64,000 nucleotides of DNA, from positions 1-64,000 of the forward strand of contig DASUKM010000014.1 in assembly GCA_036278735.1 (NCBI GenBank), read 5' to 3'. Numbering within the stretch: the stretch's first letter is position 1; every line of letters starts with the position of its first letter. Of this stretch, positions 17,116 through 27,318 are shown piece after piece. The translations under genes and the position numbers were made by a program. This DNA is from DASUKM01 sp036278735. GTDB taxonomy: Bacteria; Acidobacteriota; Vicinamibacteria; Vicinamibacterales; 2-12-FULL-66-21. Under the pieces are notes generated by a model. It searched no databases. It was not told the DNA's origin and worked only from the letters and a program-made list of their open reading frames with translations.

Positions 17116-18612
17116 ATGTCGCAACTCTTCAAACGCAAACCTATCCACGACCTCCTCGTCGAAGGCGATCAGTCGCTGAAACGCGTCATGGGCGCCGGCG
17201 ATCTGATCATGCTCGCGATCGGGGCGGTGATCGGCGCCGGCATCTTCAGCGCGATCGGCACGGCGGCGGCGGGGCAGATCGGGCCCAACGGCGAAGTGAT
17301 CCGGTATGGCGCGGGGCCGGCCCTCATCTTTTCGTTCGTCCTCCTCGGCGGGGCGTGCGCGCTCGCCGGCCTGTGCTACGCCGAGCTGGCGTCGATGATT
17401 CCCCAGGCGGGCAGCGCCTACGCCTATACGTATGCGACGCTCGGCGAGCTGGTCGCCTGGATCATCGGATGGGACCTGATCCTCGAGTACGCGGTCGGCA
17501 ACGTCGCCGTCGCGATCTCCTGGGGCGACTACTTCAACACGCTGATCCGCGGCTTCGGCTTCCACCTGCCCGTCTGGTTGACGACGGGGTATCGGACGGC
17601 GCTGCTCAGCAGCGACCCGGCCATCCACGGCCTGCTGCGGTCGGCGCCGCACGTGGCCGGCATTCCGATCCTGATCCACCTGCCCGCCTTCGGGATCGTG
17701 ATGCTGATCACGTGGCTGCTGCTGCAGGGGGCGCGCGAGAGCGCGCGCGCCAACAACATCATGGTCGCGATCAAGCTCGCGGCGCTCGGCCTCTTCATTG
17801 CCGTCGGGGCGACGCACCTCGACTTCGCGAACTATCATCCGTTCGCCCCCAACGGCTTCAAGGGCATCCACCAGGGGGCCGCGATCGTCTTCTTCGCGTA
17901 CATCGGATTCGACGCGATCTCGACGGCCGCCGAAGAGACGAAGAACCCCCAGCGCAACCTGCCGATTGGCATCCTGGGCGGCCTGGCCATCTGCACCTGC
18001 ATCTACGTCATCGTCGGCGCGGTGTTGACCGGCATCGTGCCGTACCAGCAGCTCGCGGTGGCCGACCCGCTCGCGCGCGCGCTGCAGCTCGCCGGCTTCT
18101 CGCGCGTCGGCGGCCTCGTCGCGCTCGGCGCGACCGTCTCGATGGCCGCGGTCCTGCTCGTCTTCCAGTACGGGCAGCCGCGCATCTTCTTCGCGATGGC
18201 GCGCGACGGCCTGCTGCCGCAGTGGGCCGCGCACATCTCGCCGCGCACGCGCATCCCCTCGACGACGACGATCATCACCGGCGTGTTCGTGGCGGCGTGG
18301 GCGCTGATTGGCGATGCGGGGGAGACGTACGACCTGACCAACATCGGGACCCTGTTCGCCTTCATGCTCGTCAGCATCGGGGTGCTGGTGCTGCGCTACA
18401 AGGAGCCGGAGCGTCCGCGTCCGTTCAGGGTGCCGTTCGTCTGGGTCGTGTCGCTGCTGTCGGCGGCCGGCTGCGTCTTCATCATGCAGGGCCTGCCGCA
18501 CGAGGCGTGGGAGCGCTTTGGCTACTGGCTCCTCATCGGCCTGATCCTCTACGCGTCCTACGGCTTCCGTCACAGCCGGATCCGCACGGGGACGCAGGGA
18601 GCGCGGGTGTAA
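17116..18612 (+). CDS. APC-superfamily amino-acid permease, cationic type
   Basis: Inner-membrane amino-acid transporter of 498 residues with about twelve predicted helices. The N-terminal MSQLFKRKPIHDLL and LKRVMGAGDLIMLAIGAVIG, the unwound TM1 motif GAVIGAGIF, and IVFFAYIGFDAISTAAEE in the middle are hallmarks of the CAT (cationic amino acid transporter) branch, as is PQRNLPIGI. An inserted loop after TM1 (residues about 50-75) is typical for the subfamily in Acidobacteria and Bacteroidota. ATG 17116 follows the propeller gene stop by eleven bases. Substrate is not determined by the sequence; arginine/lysine or broad specificity is possible. Confidence 0.88.
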   Translation: MSQLFKRKPIHDLLVEGDQSLKRVMGAGDLIMLAIGAVIGAGIFSAIGTAAAGQIGPNGEVIRYGAGPALIFSFVLLGGACALAGLCYAELASMIPQAGSAYAYTYATLGELVAWIIGWDLILEYAVGNVAVAISWGDYFNTLIRGFGFHLPVWLTTGYRTALLSSDPAIHGLLRSAPHVAGIPILIHLPAFGIVMLITWLLLQGARESARANNIMVAIKLAALGLFIAVGATHLDFANYHPFAPNGFKGIHQGAAIVFFAYIGFDAISTAAEETKNPQRNLPIGILGGLAICTCIYVIVGAVLTGIVPYQQLAVADPLARALQLAGFSRVGGLVALGATVSMAAVLLVFQYGQPRIFFAMARDGLLPQWAAHISPRTRIPSTTTIITGVFVAAWALIGDAGETYDLTNIGTLFAFMLVSIGVLVLRYKEPERPRPFRVPFVWVVSLLSAAGCVFIMQGLPHEAWERFGYWLLIGLILYASYGFRHSRIRTGTQGARV

Positions 18613-18656
18613 AGCGGCGCGCGGGGCGCGGGCGCGGGCAACATGCGCCGTACTCG

Positions 18657-20915
18657 CTAGCCCGATCCCATGATCCTCAGTTCGCCGATCGACCACCAGT
18701 ATGTGGGGTCGTCGTGAAGCAATCTCAGCCGGAGATACCGGCCGGGCGTTGGCGGGAAGCCCACTCGCAGGCTGGGGTTGAGTGGATGCTCGAGCGCGGC
18801 GCGGTACGCGAGTGGGGCAGTGCGTCCTCTCCACACAGACGTCCAGGCCACCGCGTCGTCCGAGACGCTGATGTCCAGCCCGCGCGGATAATCCAATACG
18901 GCGGGGCCCATTTCGAGAACGACCCCCGTCAGCACGCGGTCCAGGCCGGCGTCGACGACGATCGCGTCTCCCGCTCGTTGGGGGCGGCCGGTTGTCCATC
19001 GCGTCGAGGGATCGTGATCCGCGACGAGGTGAACATCCTGCGCAGATGCCGTCGCCATAACCGCGACCACCCCCGAGGACTGGGGAGCGCCCCGGTCAAC
19101 GGCCTCCGTCTCGGCGGGGAGCGTGAACGCGTAGGGAAACGTGGGCGTACCCCTGAAGGCGCGCGCGCCGCGCTGACCGTGCACCCACCTCTCGAGCGCC
19201 GCGCGGCCGGCGAACTCCGGCTTCGCGATCACCAGCAGCTGGCCTTTGTATGGAATCGCACGCAGGACGTCGAAATCCCCGTCGTGCAAGGCGTGCGAGA
19301 GGACGTCGTACGCGCGAGGGGCGTAGCCACTGTAACCGTTGACGACCGGCAGCCTGTGGCGCGTGCCTCGGTACATGGCGGCTGCGTCCTCGTCCACGCC
19401 GCCCAGGGGCAGCTCCACGACGACGTTTGCGTTTTTTGTCATGGCGGCCGGCACGGGCGAAGGCACGTTGGCCAGCGGAAGCGGGGCAACGCAGCCCTCG
19501 ATGACCGCGAGCGCGGTGAGCGCCCCCAAGATCTGCCGTCGCCGCGCCCTGGGCAACAGCCGTTCGAGCGCGAGCACGCACGCCGTCGTGAGAGCCAACG
19601 TGCCCGGCAGCCAGGCGCGGGCGGGGACGCGGAGTGCGTCGACGCCTGGAATCCATGCGAGAAGGTCGTACGGTCCGTAATAGAGGAACCGCATGCCGCC
19701 GAACAAGGGTCGGGGGCCCCATGCGAGCGTGTACATCAGCGTGGCCGCGATCGCATAGAAGAGGAGCGGTGAACGCCGGCGCACGCCCGCACCGAAGCCC
19801 GGCTGAACACAGAGTGCGGCGACGGCGGCCATGGCCGCGAGCGTCAGCGGTTTGTAGGCCCGCCGGACGGACAACGCGAAACCCCACCCGTAAAAGCCCC
19901 ATCCGCCCGTGATCGGTACCGACAACGCCGCGCCCGCGAAGACCCCGGACAGCACTGCCAACGCGATCGCGAGCCACGACCAGGGCGCGCGCACCAGGCG
20001 TTGCAGAGCCCAGCCACCAGAGACGGCCGAAATCGCGAGCAGTACGACACCTGGGAAGAGATCACCCTCGCTCGCCGGGGACAAATGGCCCTGCGGGTAA
20101 AGAACCGCGATTGATGAAGGAGAGAAAAGGCCAAGCGCGTCGGCGCTGAACATGCGCACTTCCCACGCCGGCCGCACGAGCCCCTGCCCGTGCAGCACCG
20201 TCGCGTACCCCATCAGAAGGGGCACGAGCGCGAGAACGCCGATGGCGAGCCCTGCGACGAGGACCGCCGCCCTGGCCGTGTGTCGCCCCGTGGCAAACCA
20301 GAGAATCCACAGGCCGGCGACGACCGAAAAGAACACCAGCATGTAGCCGTTCGTCACCGCCTGAAGGAGCCAGGCGACCGCGAAGATGAGCGCCCAGCGA
20401 AGGCCGCCGGCTCTCACGAATCGGTGAGCAGCCCACAGCGCCAGCGGCATCCAGAAGCTTGCGACCATCTGGAGGTGCGATATGTGGGACAACAGGTATG
20501 GATTGAACGCGAACAGCACGCCGGCAAGGAAGGCCAGATCGCCCCGATGCGTCAGCTCGAGGCACAGCAGGAACGTGAACGTGCCGGCCAGTGCGAACGA
20601 GCCGAGGAAGACAAGGTTATAGGCCAGAATGGGCGATCCGCCCAGCCACTGGATGGGGGTGGTCAGCGGTGACAGGCCGAGCAGGCTTTCCGACAGCGCC
20701 AAGGACCCCTGTATGGGAAAGAACGCGGGAGCATTCCACCAGGCCGTGGTGAGAGGAAGGGCGTGAGCATTCCACCACAGGATCCACGCGTTCAGGACCG
20801 GATCGCCGGGATCGTGAGGCAGCCGATCGGCGACGTGCCGCGCGACAGGCCAGGTCTCCAGGACCGCCAGTGCGCAGTACGCGGTTACGATCCAGCCGAG
20901 CGGCCGCATCCGCAT
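18657..20915 (-). CDS. Polytopic membrane protein (GT-C-like) with C-terminal discoidin-like domain
   Basis: About 752 residues from ATG 20915; the frame stays open to 21038 but those 41 residues are Arg-rich. It has around twelve hydrophobic helices to residue about 530. The pattern (first-loop acidic HDPGDPVLNAWILWWN and long luminal segments) resembles GT-C glycosyltransferases that use lipid-linked donors. After a soluble region (VVVELPLGGVDEDAAAMYRGTRH, found in many such acidobacterial proteins) the last 130 residues look like an F5/8 type C (discoidin) carbohydrate-binding fold (DHDPSTRWTTGRPQRAGDAI, LRVGFPPTPGRYLRLRLL). A role in surface glycan or glycoprotein assembly is inferred, not shown; no donor enzyme is adjacent. 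Confidence 0.65.
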   Translation of the reverse strand: MRMRPLGWIVTAYCALAVLETWPVARHVADRLPHDPGDPVLNAWILWWNAHALPLTTAWWNAPAFFPIQGSLALSESLLGLSPLTTPIQWLGGSPILAYNLVFLGSFALAGTFTFLLCLELTHRGDLAFLAGVLFAFNPYLLSHISHLQMVASFWMPLALWAAHRFVRAGGLRWALIFAVAWLLQAVTNGYMLVFFSVVAGLWILWFATGRHTARAAVLVAGLAIGVLALVPLLMGYATVLHGQGLVRPAWEVRMFSADALGLFSPSSIAVLYPQGHLSPASEGDLFPGVVLLAISAVSGGWALQRLVRAPWSWLAIALAVLSGVFAGAALSVPITGGWGFYGWGFALSVRRAYKPLTLAAMAAVAALCVQPGFGAGVRRRSPLLFYAIAATLMYTLAWGPRPLFGGMRFLYYGPYDLLAWIPGVDALRVPARAWLPGTLALTTACVLALERLLPRARRRQILGALTALAVIEGCVAPLPLANVPSPVPAAMTKNANVVVELPLGGVDEDAAAMYRGTRHRLPVVNGYSGYAPRAYDVLSHALHDGDFDVLRAIPYKGQLLVIAKPEFAGRAALERWVHGQRGARAFRGTPTFPYAFTLPAETEAVDRGAPQSSGVVAVMATASAQDVHLVADHDPSTRWTTGRPQRAGDAIVVDAGLDRVLTGVVLEMGPAVLDYPRGLDISVSDDAVAWTSVWRGRTAPLAYRAALEHPLNPSLRVGFPPTPGRYLRLRLLHDDPTYWWSIGELRIMGSG

Positions 20916-21034
20916 CGCCACCGCGAATGGCGCCGGCTGCGGCGACAGGCTTCTGCTCTCACGCCGTTCGCGCGACAAGACGGTTCCACGTGGTGGACGG
21001 CAACGCCCACCACGTGCGTCGCGGGATCTGACCG

Positions 21035-21568
21035 TCAAGATGACGAGCGGATCAGGGTTTTGATCTGGTGCCCTTCCTGATAGACTTGGTGGCCCCAGAA
21101 GTTGTCGAACTCGGTCCGGACCTGGTACGACCCGGTGATCGCATCACCACTCGCATCCACGCGCCAGCGCATTAGCGTGATCTTGACGGAATCTTCCGGC
21201 TGGAACAGCGTGCCCTCGAGCTCGATCGTAGCAGGCTCTTGGCCCTCGACGTTGCCATGCACCGGTCCCGGCACTGCCGCTGTGCTGGTGCTGCCGTACA
21301 GCGACAGTTGCCCCGTGAGCGACGGACCCACTTGAACGAGCCTCAGGTCGATCGGTCCGATCAAGTTCATCAGAGAGCGACACGTCGATGGTCCCTCGCC
21401 TGAAATACGCGCACAGTCGGTCACCTGGAACTGGCCCGTCCAGTGGCCCGCGACGTCAGCTACTGGACCGCTCGGTGCGGCGGCGCTGCCACCGCACCGT
21501 GTCGCCAGAACGCAGCAACCGATCAGCGCGGCCGCGCTAAGAGCACACGCTCTGGCACGAGGGAGCAT
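21035..21568 (-). CDS. Hypothetical lipoprotein
   Basis: 177 residues. ATG 21568 begins a signal peptide (ALSAAALIGCCVLATRC) with lipobox candidate LATRC or LIGC. The mature part contains AGHWTGQFQVTDC, PSTCRSLMNLIGPIDLRLVQVG and LTGQLSLYG, a beta-rich pattern like lipocalin-type or 'GHWTGT' lipoproteins of Acidobacteria. No enzymatic motif is visible. The longer upstream frame (to 22087) is antisense to the TIG gene and not protein-like. The 3' end at 21035 comes 120 bases before the start of the polytopic membrane gene on the same strand, so they may share a transcript. Confidence 0.6.
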   Translation of the reverse strand: MLPRARACALSAAALIGCCVLATRCGGSAAAPSGPVADVAGHWTGQFQVTDCARISGEGPSTCRSLMNLIGPIDLRLVQVGPSLTGQLSLYGSTSTAAVPGPVHGNVEGQEPATIELEGTLFQPEDSVKITLMRWRVDASGDAITGSYQVRTEFDNFWGHQVYQEGHQIKTLIRSSS

Positions 21569-21785
21569 GGTAAATCCGGCAGACGTAGCCGCCCTGGATC
21601 GATGCGGAACCGAAATGCCCCGCGGTGTAGTCGCCTGACAATGTACAGTTGAAGCCTCGTGTCCCGTTCGCGCCGGACCACGTGTTCGACTGAACGCTGC
21701 CCCAGTCGATGCCGTCGATGGCGAGATTGACGACCGCCCCGGACGAGGAATTGAAGTACACGTTCCCGGCGTCGGAAACAGGCAC
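21537..21785 (-). CDS. Small Cys-containing hypothetical protein, possibly a frameshifted remnant
   Basis: 82 residues from GTG 21785, overlapping the start of the following lipoprotein by 32 bases. Composition is protein-like rather than shadow-like: Asn/Ser/Gly/Tyr-rich with NVYFNSSSGAVVNLAIDG, CTLSGDYTAGHFG and a CRIYHAPSCQSVC end. No signal peptide is present in frame. The frame just upstream (about 21843-21800) in another register reads MKPLATRRGNEYTS, so a small indel near 21800 may have separated a start from the body. It could be a decayed secreted protein or a genuine small gene with a poor start. Confidence 0.4.
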   Translation of the reverse strand: MPVSDAGNVYFNSSSGAVVNLAIDGIDWGSVQSNTWSGANGTRGFNCTLSGDYTAGHFGSASIQGGYVCRIYHAPSCQSVCS

Positions 21786-21890
21786 ACCGGGGTCCCAGGG
21801 AAGTATACTCGTTGCCCCGACGCGTGGCTAAGGGCTTCATACCCGGAACGCGCACCTGCGGCTCTTCGACGTCGTTCTGCGATACGACCG

Positions 21891-22952
21891 GTGACCAGAC
21901 TGAACCGCCTTGCGGCGCTGACGCTCACGCTGGCGATCGCCGCGTGCGGCGGCGGACCCTCCGGGCCCGAAGGCCTGCCCACGCTCGTGTCGATTGCGCC
22001 CGCGACCGGGTCGGTCGACGGCGGCACGCGCGTTCGCTTGACCGGAAGCGGTTTCAGCGCCGGAGCGTCCGTGTTCTTCGGGGACACGGCCGCGATCGAC
22101 GTCGGCGTCGACTCGCCGGATCAGATTTCAGCGACGACGCCGCCGCACGCCGCGGGTGACGTCGACGTCGCGGTCGTCTCGTTGGGCGCCAGGGCATCGC
22201 TGCCTTCCGGATTTGCGTTCGTGCGGACGGCGAGTGGACCGCCAGTGATCACGAGCCTCGGCGCCCGCGGGACGCGCGCCAACGAGCCATCCGGTTTCGC
22301 GGATCTCGGGGAGTCGATTCTGGTCGCGGCCGCGGTGACTCCGGACGACGCGATCGACGCGTCGACGTTCCAGTGGTCAGCGCCGGAGGGCGTGTTCGGC
22401 GGTACCGGACCGTCGGTGACCTGGCAGGCGCCGGGCATGCTGTCGACGCCCGCGACAGTTCTGCTGCAACTCGTCGTGTCGAACGCGCTCGGCCAGGCGA
22501 GTGGGAAGACGTCGGTGTCGGTGCATGATTCGCCGACAGAAATCGGCGACCTCGCGCGGCAGTTCCTCCTCGACTTCTCGGATTCGACGATCCGCTCCGC
22601 CGACACGGTCCTCCGCAACTTCAGCACGGGCGCGCGCTGCAGCGCCGGCCGGAGCGCCGAGTCGGACGACATCGCCGACAACCGGAGACGGTACGAGATC
22701 CAGTCGCACGAGATCGGGGCCGCCAACGTCACCGTCGCCTTTGCCAGCCGTCCCTGCTCGTACATGCCGCTCGACGGCGATGGCTGCGCGGTCGTGCACG
22801 CCGTGTGGGACTCGGTGTGCATCGAAACGAATCCCGAGTGCACGGCAGGAGAGCGGACACACGTCGAGGGCTTTGACTACGTCACCGCCGTGTACGAGCC
22901 GCTCAACTGGCGTCTGTGCGCGAGCTACTTTCAGCGGGCGGATGGCGGATGA
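21891..22952 (+). CDS. TIG/IPT-domain lipoprotein
   Basis: 353 residues from GTG 21891. The signal peptide ends at a lipobox (LAIAAC, Cys19, followed by GGGPSGPEG). Residues about 30-112 form an IPT/TIG domain (SIAPATGSVDGGTRVRLTGSGFSAGASVFFGD). A second Ig-like domain (ITSLGARG... to KTSVSVHD, about 118-215) precedes a Cys-rich C-terminal domain (ARCSAGRSAE, RPCSYMPLDGDGCAVVHAVWDSVCIETNPEC) that I do not recognise. The last residues (ADGG) and the stop codon come from the start of a GGCGGAT heptamer array, so the original 3' end may have been altered. A surface-exposed binding role is plausible. Confidence 0.7.
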   Translation: MTRLNRLAALTLTLAIAACGGGPSGPEGLPTLVSIAPATGSVDGGTRVRLTGSGFSAGASVFFGDTAAIDVGVDSPDQISATTPPHAAGDVDVAVVSLGARASLPSGFAFVRTASGPPVITSLGARGTRANEPSGFADLGESILVAAAVTPDDAIDASTFQWSAPEGVFGGTGPSVTWQAPGMLSTPATVLLQLVVSNALGQASGKTSVSVHDSPTEIGDLARQFLLDFSDSTIRSADTVLRNFSTGARCSAGRSAESDDIADNRRRYEIQSHEIGAANVTVAFASRPCSYMPLDGDGCAVVHAVWDSVCIETNPECTAGERTHVEGFDYVTAVYEPLNWRLCASYFQRADGG

Positions 22953-23012
22953 CGGAGGGCGGATGGCGGATGACGGAGGGCGGATGACGGATGGCGGATG
23001 GCGGAGGGCGGA
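22940..23012. repeat. Heptamer array, GGCGGAT/GACGGAG family
   Basis: Ten or so purine-rich heptamers start inside the last codons of the TIG lipoprotein gene and supply its TGA. Beyond it, an 11-mer (CCTCCTGCGAG) recurs at 23036-23046 and 23162-23172 in the uvrA leader. Confidence 0.8.
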
Positions 23013-23193
23013 GGGCTCCAGCAGGCGCGTCCTACCCTCCTGCGAGTCTCCTGGCCTTTTGATTTCCTGCGATCCGCCAGCATCCGTCGATGCAGCGATG
23101 CAACAGGAGCCACCCGCCGCACATGAGCAAGGGCCCACCCAACCCTCTCCTGATCTCATGACCTCCTGCGAGAACCGCTGAGGCCGCGCCACA

Positions 23194-23202
23194 TGGTACA
23201 AT
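23194..23202 (+). promoter_or_regulatory. Extended -10 promoter for uvrA
   Basis: TGGTACAAT is an extended -10 element (TGn followed by TACAAT) 40 bases before the uvrA ATG. No good -35 is seen 17 bases upstream, as expected for extended -10 promoters. Confidence 0.45.
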
Positions 23203-23242
23203 CGCAGGTTGGCACTCAACTCGAACCACCGGCAATAGCACC

Positions 23243-26089
<2,847 letters not shown>

Positions 26090-26121
26090 GGCTGGAATGA
26101 CAAAACCGTCAGAAAAGGCTG

Positions 26122-26130
26122 TGGTATTAT
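26122..26130 (+). promoter_or_regulatory. Extended -10 element upstream of lpxC
   Basis: TGGTATTAT fits an extended -10. It would give lpxC a leader of about 185 nucleotides that ends in the 26281-26306 hairpin. The element overlaps the ATG of a 65-codon frame at 26129, which argues against that frame being translated from this promoter. Confidence 0.4.
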
Positions 26131-26280
26131 GACCACACTGACAGGGTCCGAAATTGTGGCTCCACAGCCACAGCCACCCAAGAGCTCGATGCGTTCGTTC
26201 GCCGCACTAACCACGCAACACACTGACCCTGAGTTACTTACGCGCTATCGTCGTGGCGCGCGTTCGCTGGCAGACCCTTT

Positions 26281-26306
26281 GCTGGGGTGGCATGGGCCCA
26301 CCCAGC
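26281..26306 (+). promoter_or_regulatory. Stable hairpin just upstream of the lpxC ribosome-binding site
   Basis: GCTGGGGTGG (26281-26290) pairs with CCACCCAGC (26298-26306) around a seven-base loop, with a single bulged G. It ends eight bases before GAGAGG (26315-26320), the likely Shine-Dalgarno sequence of lpxC. It could modulate translation of this committed-step enzyme or act as an attenuator. Confidence 0.45.
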
Positions 26307-26322
26307 GCCCAGACGAGAGGTC

Positions 26323-27243
26323 ATGAACGCGCAGCGCACTCTTCGCCGATCTGTGTCTTGTACCGGTATCGGGCTTCATTCCGGCAACAAGGTCACGTTG
26401 TCCCTCAAGCCCGCCCCGGCGGACTATGGCATCCGTTTTCAGCGCGCCGATCTGGGAGGTCTCGAGATTCCGGCGACGGTCACGCATCTGGGCGGGATCC
26501 AGTATGCGACAGGCCTGACGCGCGAAGCGGTCTCGGTCGAGACGGTGGAGCACCTGCTCGCCGCCGTCACGGCGCTGGGGATCGACAACCTGATCGTCGA
26601 GTTGAATACGCCGGAAGTGCCGATCATGGACGGCAGCGCCGCGCCGTTCGTCTACCTCATCATGAACGAGGCAGGCGTCAAGCGGTTGACGGCCCCGCGC
26701 CGCTATCTCAAGGTGCTGCGTCCCATCTCGCTGAGCCAGGGGGACAAGCGGATCGCGCTCTACCCGTCGGACCACTTCAAGGTCACCTACAGCATCAGCT
26801 TCGATCATCCGCTCATCCGGCATCAGTCGCGGACGATGAGGATCACCGAAGACACGTTCGTGGAAGAAATCGCGCCCGCCCGGACGTTCGGGTTTCTGAA
26901 GGAGGTCGAGATGCTGCGGCAGCGCGGCCTCGCGCTGGGCGGTTCGCTCGACAACGCCATCGTGCTCGGCGAGACGAGCGTGCTGAACAACGCGCTCCGT
27001 TTCGACGACGAGTTCGTGCGCCACAAGATTCTCGACGCGATTGGCGATTTGTCGCTGGTGGGCTATCCGGTGATTGGCCACCTCGTCGCGCACCGTGCCG
27101 GGCATGCGCTGCACACGGCATTTGCGGCGCGCATTCTCGAGGAGCACGACGCGTGGCGGATCGTCGAGACGCCTGTCGATCCGGCCGTCGCGCCGGTGCC
27201 GGTCTCGGTGCCCCGCAAGAGCGCCGCGCGCCTGGCGAACTGA
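26323..27243 (+). CDS. lpxC: UDP-3-O-acyl-N-acetylglucosamine deacetylase
   Basis: Zinc deacetylase for the committed step of lipid A synthesis, 306 residues, cytoplasmic. ATG 26323 starts the conserved MNAQRTLRRSVSCTGIGLHSG. The zinc ligands are His77 (TVEHLLAAV), and His234 with Asp238 in RHKILDAIGDL. Catalytic segments MDGSAAPFVYLI, FDHPLIRHQ, ARTFGF and AHRAGHAL are all present. Length matches the family. The presence of lpxC is the clearest evidence in this window for an LPS-type outer membrane. It sits downstream of uvrA and is separated from the convergent radical SAM gene by a strong hairpin. Confidence 0.97.
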   Translation: MNAQRTLRRSVSCTGIGLHSGNKVTLSLKPAPADYGIRFQRADLGGLEIPATVTHLGGIQYATGLTREAVSVETVEHLLAAVTALGIDNLIVELNTPEVPIMDGSAAPFVYLIMNEAGVKRLTAPRRYLKVLRPISLSQGDKRIALYPSDHFKVTYSISFDHPLIRHQSRTMRITEDTFVEEIAPARTFGFLKEVEMLRQRGLALGGSLDNAIVLGETSVLNNALRFDDEFVRHKILDAIGDLSLVGYPVIGHLVAHRAGHALHTAFAARILEEHDAWRIVETPVDPAVAPVPVSVPRKSAARLAN

Positions 27244-27251
27244 ATCGCACG

Positions 27252-27312
27252 TAGGCCGGGTCTTTGGAGCGAGGCCGGGTCTGTAGATGTAGGCCGGGTC
27301 TTCAGACCCGGC
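27252..27312. terminator. Bidirectional terminator with three AGGCCGGGTCT repeats
   Basis: Three copies of AGGCCGGGTCT begin near 27253, 27272 and 27291. The last forms a perfect hairpin, GCCGGGTC (27293-27300), loop TTCA, GACCCGGC (27305-27312), followed by a pyrimidine run. It lies between the convergent lpxC and radical SAM genes and can serve both. Confidence 0.6.
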
Positions 27313-27318
27313 ATTCCT

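Noticed and set aside
26129..26326. 65-codon frame ending in an ATGA overlap with lpxC
   Set aside because: Its ATG coincides with an extended -10 element (26122-26130) and the composition is not distinctive. It could be a short leader peptide, but evidence is insufficient to list it.
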